From: an uncultured Rhizobiaceae group bacterium | GTDB lineage: Bacteria > Pseudomonadota > Alphaproteobacteria > Rhizobiales > Rhizobiaceae | Reading direction: 5' to 3' | DNA: 9,344 nt | NCBI GenBank assembly: GCA_937923355.1 | Contig: CALAIO010000377.1 | Location: forward strand, 1 to 9,344 | Shown here: positions 7,103-9,344 of the stretch, in pieces | Layout of the letters: each line of letters opens with the position of its first letter | Position numbering within the stretch: position 1 is the first letter of the stretch | The notes under the pieces: model-generated | Database searches by the model: none | Told to the model about the DNA's origin: nothing | What the model saw: the letters and a program-made list of their open reading frames with translations, nothing else | Program-made: the position numbers and the translations under genes

Positions 7103-7120
7103 CTGACGAGCTTTATTTTT
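7081..7120 (+). terminator. Intrinsic terminator of the small RNA (third anti-SD hairpin)
   Basis: An 11-base-pair perfect stem (7081-7091 with 7103-7113) carries an 11-base loop ATCCTCCTCCC and is followed by TATTTTTG. The terminator loop is itself the third anti-Shine-Dalgarno motif, so one element ends transcription and can also bind targets. An exposed 3' U tail of this kind is also the usual Hfq binding point; that is inference. Confidence 0.87.
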
Positions 7121-7144
7121 GTCTAAATTAAATTTCAATCAAGC

Positions 7145-7180
7145 AATAAAAAAGGACCGCTTCTTTCGAAACGATCCTTT
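7145..7180 (-). terminator. Intrinsic terminator of the 28-codon gene, possibly also of acs
   Basis: Read on the minus strand, AAAGGATCGTTTC (7180-7168) pairs with GAAGCGGTCCTTT (7163-7151) over 13 base pairs, two of them G-U, closed by a stable GAAA tetraloop. The T run covers 7153-7148 and continues as ATTG. It lies 29 bases after the stop codon of the small reading frame and faces the small RNA terminator, so the two convergent units are insulated from each other. Confidence 0.85.
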
Positions 7181-7209
7181 CGCGATTTTTAATACTGAAA
7201 AAATCTTTA

Positions 7210-7296
7210 TTAGCGGAATGAAGCCTCAGTGAAGGCTGCTCCAATGTGAACTTCTTTCCCCTGGATCTCCCCAGAAACCATAAAATCACTCGACAT
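7210..7296 (-). CDS. Unrecognised 28-residue small protein with near-ideal ribosome binding site
   Basis: I do not recognise this gene. The reading frame starts ATG at 7296, begins MSSDFMVSGE and ends TEASFR before a TAA at 7210. The middle holds GKEVHIGAAF; there is no cysteine, no membrane segment and no signal peptide. What makes it credible is the leader AAAGGAGGTGG (7311-7301), which covers almost the whole anti-Shine-Dalgarno sequence of 16S rRNA, with seven bases between GGAGG and the ATG, and a clean intrinsic terminator 29 bases behind the stop. It lies 68 bases after acs on the same strand, so it is either the last cistron of the acs transcript or has its own promoter, which I cannot place. 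It could be a highly translated small protein, a ribosomally made precursor peptide, or a leader for a 3' UTR-derived RNA. No maturation enzyme is nearby. Confidence 0.6.
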   Translation of the reverse strand: MSSDFMVSGEIQGKEVHIGAAFTEASFR

Positions 7297-7344
7297 TAGA
7301 CCACCTCCTTTCGATTCGTTAAACACTCCTAGATGTTGCCACAG

Positions 7345-7384
7345 ATCGTCAGAAGGTCAAGTCCTTATGATTTATTCTGACGAT
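7345..7384 (-). other. Inverted repeat spanning the acs stop codon
   Basis: ATCGTCAGAA (7345-7354) and TTCTGACGAT (7375-7384) are perfect inverted repeats of ten bases around a 20-base loop that contains the acs stop codon (7365-7367). No T run follows on the minus strand, so it is not a standard terminator. It could be an mRNA processing or stability element between acs and the small downstream frame. Confidence 0.45.
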
Positions 7385-9323
7385 TCTCGATCAGATCATC
7401 GACAACGGCCGGTTCTGCCAATGTTGATGTGTCGCCCAGGTTCGAGAAATCATCTTCTGCAATCTTGCGCAAAATACGACGCATGATTTTGCCTGAACGG
7501 GTTTTTGGCAAGCCCGGAGCCCACTGGATTGCATCGGGCGAAGCGATTGGACCGATTTCTGTTCGAACATGGTTTCGAAGTTCAGTTTTTAATTCATCTG
7601 TTGCATCAACGCCTGCCATTAAAGTGACATAGCAATAAATGCCCTGGCCTTTAATGTCGTGCGGGAAACCAACGACAGCAGACTCTGATACTGCATCATG
7701 AGCGCCAAGGGCTGCTTCAACTTCTGCAGTCCCCATGCGGTGGCCTGATACGTTAATCACGTCATCGACGCGGCCTGTGATCCAGTAGTAGCCGTCTTCG
7801 TCTCGCTTGCAGCCGTCGCCTGTAAAGTATTTGCCTTTATAGGTTGAGAAATAAGTTTGAACGAAGCGCTCATGATCGCCATAAACTGTTCGCATCTGAC
7901 CTGGCCATGAATCGGTAATACAAAGATTGCCGTCAGCCGCACCCTCAAGAGGATTACCATCGTTATCAACCAGTTGAGGCTGAACACCGAAGAAAGGTGT
8001 CGTGGCTGAACCAGGTTTTAAGTCTGTAGCACCTGGAAGCGGCGTAATCATGTGACCACCTGTTTCGGTTTGCCACCATGTATCAACGATTGGGCAGCGC
8101 TGCTCGCCGACTACATTATAATACCACTCCCAAGCTTCCGGATTAATCGGCTCACCCACGGTTCCCAGAATTCTAAGCGAAGAACGTGAGGTTGATTTAA
8201 CCGGATCATCACCTGCCTGCATCAACGCGCGAATGGCAGTTGGCGCAGTGTAGAATTGATTAACTTTATGTTTGTCACAAACTTCCCAGAAACGCGCAGT
8301 GGTTGGATAGTTTGGAACGCCTTCAAACATGATGGTCGTTGCGCCATTCGCAAGCGGGCCATAAACGATGTATGAGTGGCCCGTTACCCAGCCCACGTCA
8401 GCTGTACACCAGTAGATGTCACCTTCTTGATAATCGAAGGTATATTGATGTGTCATGGATGCCCAAACGAGATATCCACCAGTCGTATGAAGTACACCTT
8501 TTGGCTGGCCGGTTGAGCCTGATGTATAAAGAATGAAAAGCGGATCTTCTGCATTCATTTCTTCTGGTGGGCAATTGGTTGAGGCTGCATCGGTGACGTC
8601 GTGATACCAGACGTCGCGACCTTCAACCCAGTTAATGTCCCCGCCTGTGCGTTTTACAACGATGATATTTTTGACACTTTGGCCTTGCTTTTCAGCAATT
8701 GCACAAGCTGCATCTGTGTTTGCTTTTAGTGGAATGGTTTTTCCACCGCGCAGGCCTTCATCGGCTGTGATGATATATTCGGATTGGCAGTTTACCAAAC
8801 GCCCCGCAAGCGCGTCTGGCGAGAAGCCACCAAAGACGATTGAATGAACTGCCCCAATCCGTGTGCAGGCTAACATTGCGTAAGCTGCTTCAGGAACCAT
8901 CGGCATATATAAAGTAACGCGATCACCTTTTTTGACGCCTTGTGTTTTCATTGCATTGGAGAGGCGACAGACATGTTCGTGTAATTGTTTGTAGGTAATG
9001 TGCATATCATCTGAAGGATCATCACCTTCCCAGATGATTGCTGTCTGGTCACCACGCTCAGCCAGGTGACGGTCGATACAGTTGGCGCTGACGTTTAGTG
9101 TGCCATCTTCATACCATTTGATTGAGACGTCAGGATATTCAAAGGTTGTGTTTTTGACCTTTGTATAAGGTTTCATCCATTCAAGGCGTTTGCCTTCGTC
9201 GCCCCAAAAACCGTCTGGGTCTGAAACGCTGCGCTCATACATTTCTTTATATTTGGCTGCTGTCGCATGCGTGTTTTTGGTGGCATCCTTTAATACTGGA
9301 TATGTTTTGTTTGTATCTGACAT
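7365..9323 (-). CDS. acs: Acetyl-CoA synthetase (AMP-forming)
   Basis: This enzyme activates acetate with ATP to acetyl-AMP and then acetyl-CoA, feeding acetate into central metabolism in the cytoplasm. The 652-residue length equals that of the E. coli enzyme. Motifs of the ANL superfamily are complete: the phosphate loop [12 protein letters not shown] (266-277), [12 protein letters not shown] (387-398), [10 protein letters not shown] (414-423) with Trp417 as the residue that limits the acyl pocket to acetate, [16 protein letters not shown] (499-514), [13 protein letters not shown] (517-529) and the C-terminal [11 protein letters not shown] (606-616). Lys612 in the last motif is the catalytic lysine that Pat-type acetyltransferases inactivate. 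The ATG at 9323 has GGAGGAG seven bases upstream counted from GGAGG. The gene upstream is outside the window. The nearest terminator downstream is at 7145-7180, so the 28-codon frame may share its transcript. Confidence 0.98.
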   Translation of the reverse strand: MSDTNKTYPVLKDATKNTHATAAKYKEMYERSVSDPDGFWGDEGKRLEWMKPYTKVKNTTFEYPDVSIKWYEDGTLNVSANCIDRHLAERGDQTAIIWEGDDPSDDMHITYKQLHEHVCRLSNAMKTQGVKKGDRVTLYMPMVPEAAYAMLACTRIGAVHSIVFGGFSPDALAGRLVNCQSEYIITADEGLRGGKTIPLKANTDAACAIAEKQGQSVKNIIVVKRTGGDINWVEGRDVWYHDVTDAASTNCPPEEMNAEDPLFILYTSGSTGQPKGVLHTTGGYLVWASMTHQYTFDYQEGDIYWCTADVGWVTGHSYIVYGPLANGATTIMFEGVPNYPTTARFWEVCDKHKVNQFYTAPTAIRALMQAGDDPVKSTSRSSLRILGTVGEPINPEAWEWYYNVVGEQRCPIVDTWWQTETGGHMITPLPGATDLKPGSATTPFFGVQPQLVDNDGNPLEGAADGNLCITDSWPGQMRTVYGDHERFVQTYFSTYKGKYFTGDGCKRDEDGYYWITGRVDDVINVSGHRMGTAEVEAALGAHDAVSESAVVGFPHDIKGQGIYCYVTLMAGVDATDELKTELRNHVRTEIGPIASPDAIQWAPGLPKTRSGKIMRRILRKIAEDDFSNLGDTSTLAEPAVVDDLIENRQNKS

Positions 9324-9328
9324 AATGT

Positions 9329-9335
9329 CTCCTCC
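9329..9335 (-). promoter_or_regulatory. acs ribosome binding site complementary to the small RNA loops
   Basis: GGAGGAG (9335-9329 on the minus strand) is followed by ACATT and the ATG. It decides the acs start. All seven bases pair with CTCCTCC, present in the loops of the small RNA at 7017-7102, so translation of acs is a candidate target. The match is also what any strong Shine-Dalgarno sequence would give. Confidence 0.75.
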
Positions 9336-9344
9336 GACCCTTAG

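Larger units (their letters stand above)
6977..7120 (+). ncRNA. Small RNA with three anti-Shine-Dalgarno hairpin loops
   Basis: The predicted transcript of about 145 bases folds into a small 5' hairpin CAACGT-AAAAA-ACGTTG (6979-6995) and three strong ones. Hairpin 1: TTTCAGAACC (7004-7013) with GGTTCTGAAA (7027-7036). Hairpin 2: GGATTAGCT (7040-7048) with AGCTAATCC (7063-7071). Hairpin 3: AAGCTCGTCAG (7081-7091) with CTGACGAGCTT (7103-7113), followed by TATTTTT. Each loop shows CCTCCTCC (7017-7024, 7050-7057, 7094-7101), the complement of Shine-Dalgarno sequences. The only T run is on the plus strand, which sets the orientation. Alpha-proteobacterial RNAs of this design are known: CcsR1-4 of Rhodobacter (CCUCCUCCC loops, stress-induced) and the alpha-r14/NfeR1 family of rhizobia. 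They repress translation by blocking ribosome binding sites. Membership in either family is inference from architecture. The 5' end is approximate. No DUF1127 gene, the partner of CcsR, is adjacent. Confidence 0.85.

Noticed and set aside
7078..7131. A 17-codon plus-strand frame starting at ATG 7078
   Set aside because: It is wholly explained by the terminator hairpin and T run, and no ribosome binding site precedes it.

Overview
The window looks like a chromosomal housekeeping segment of an alphaproteobacterium, most likely of the Hyphomicrobiales (Rhizobiales) type. I base this on protein style, on the gene order small DUF1674 protein / htpX / rsmB / heparinase-like / purH, on an orphan TadG-like von Willebrand protein, and on a small RNA with CCUCCUCC loops of a kind known from this class. 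Base composition looks AT-richer than in many members, which fits a marine lineage, but that is inference.

Left half (1-4899, minus strand): four genes read leftwards as htpX (membrane metalloprotease), rsmB (16S rRNA m5C methyltransferase), a heparinase II/III-like protein and purH (purine biosynthesis, cut by the window edge). Gaps are 7, 68 and 39 bases, and I see no terminator between them, so they probably form one operon. The start codons I prefer for rsmB and the heparinase-like gene are internal to longer open frames. Divergent from htpX, a 65-residue DUF1674 protein (SDHAF4-like, succinate dehydrogenase assembly) reads rightwards at 4979-5176.

Middle (5177-6891, plus strand): a 279-base leader region with a promoter-like block and a hairpin covering the ribosome binding site precedes a 462-residue TadG-like protein (one N-terminal membrane segment plus a vWA domain). 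A strong hairpin follows it.

Most interesting part (about 6937-7296): a plus-strand small RNA gene of about 145 bases. It folds into three consecutive perfect hairpins of unrelated stem sequence, each displaying a CCUCCUCC anti-Shine-Dalgarno loop, and the last is an intrinsic terminator. It resembles in design the alpha-proteobacterial CcsR and alpha-r14/NfeR1 RNAs. Convergent to it lies an unannotated 28-codon minus-strand reading frame with an almost ideal Shine-Dalgarno sequence and its own GAAA-loop terminator.

Right part (7365-9323, minus strand): a complete acetyl-CoA synthetase (acs). Its ribosome binding site GGAGGAG is exactly complementary to the loops of the neighbouring small RNA. 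A testable idea is that the RNA represses translation of acs, among other targets.
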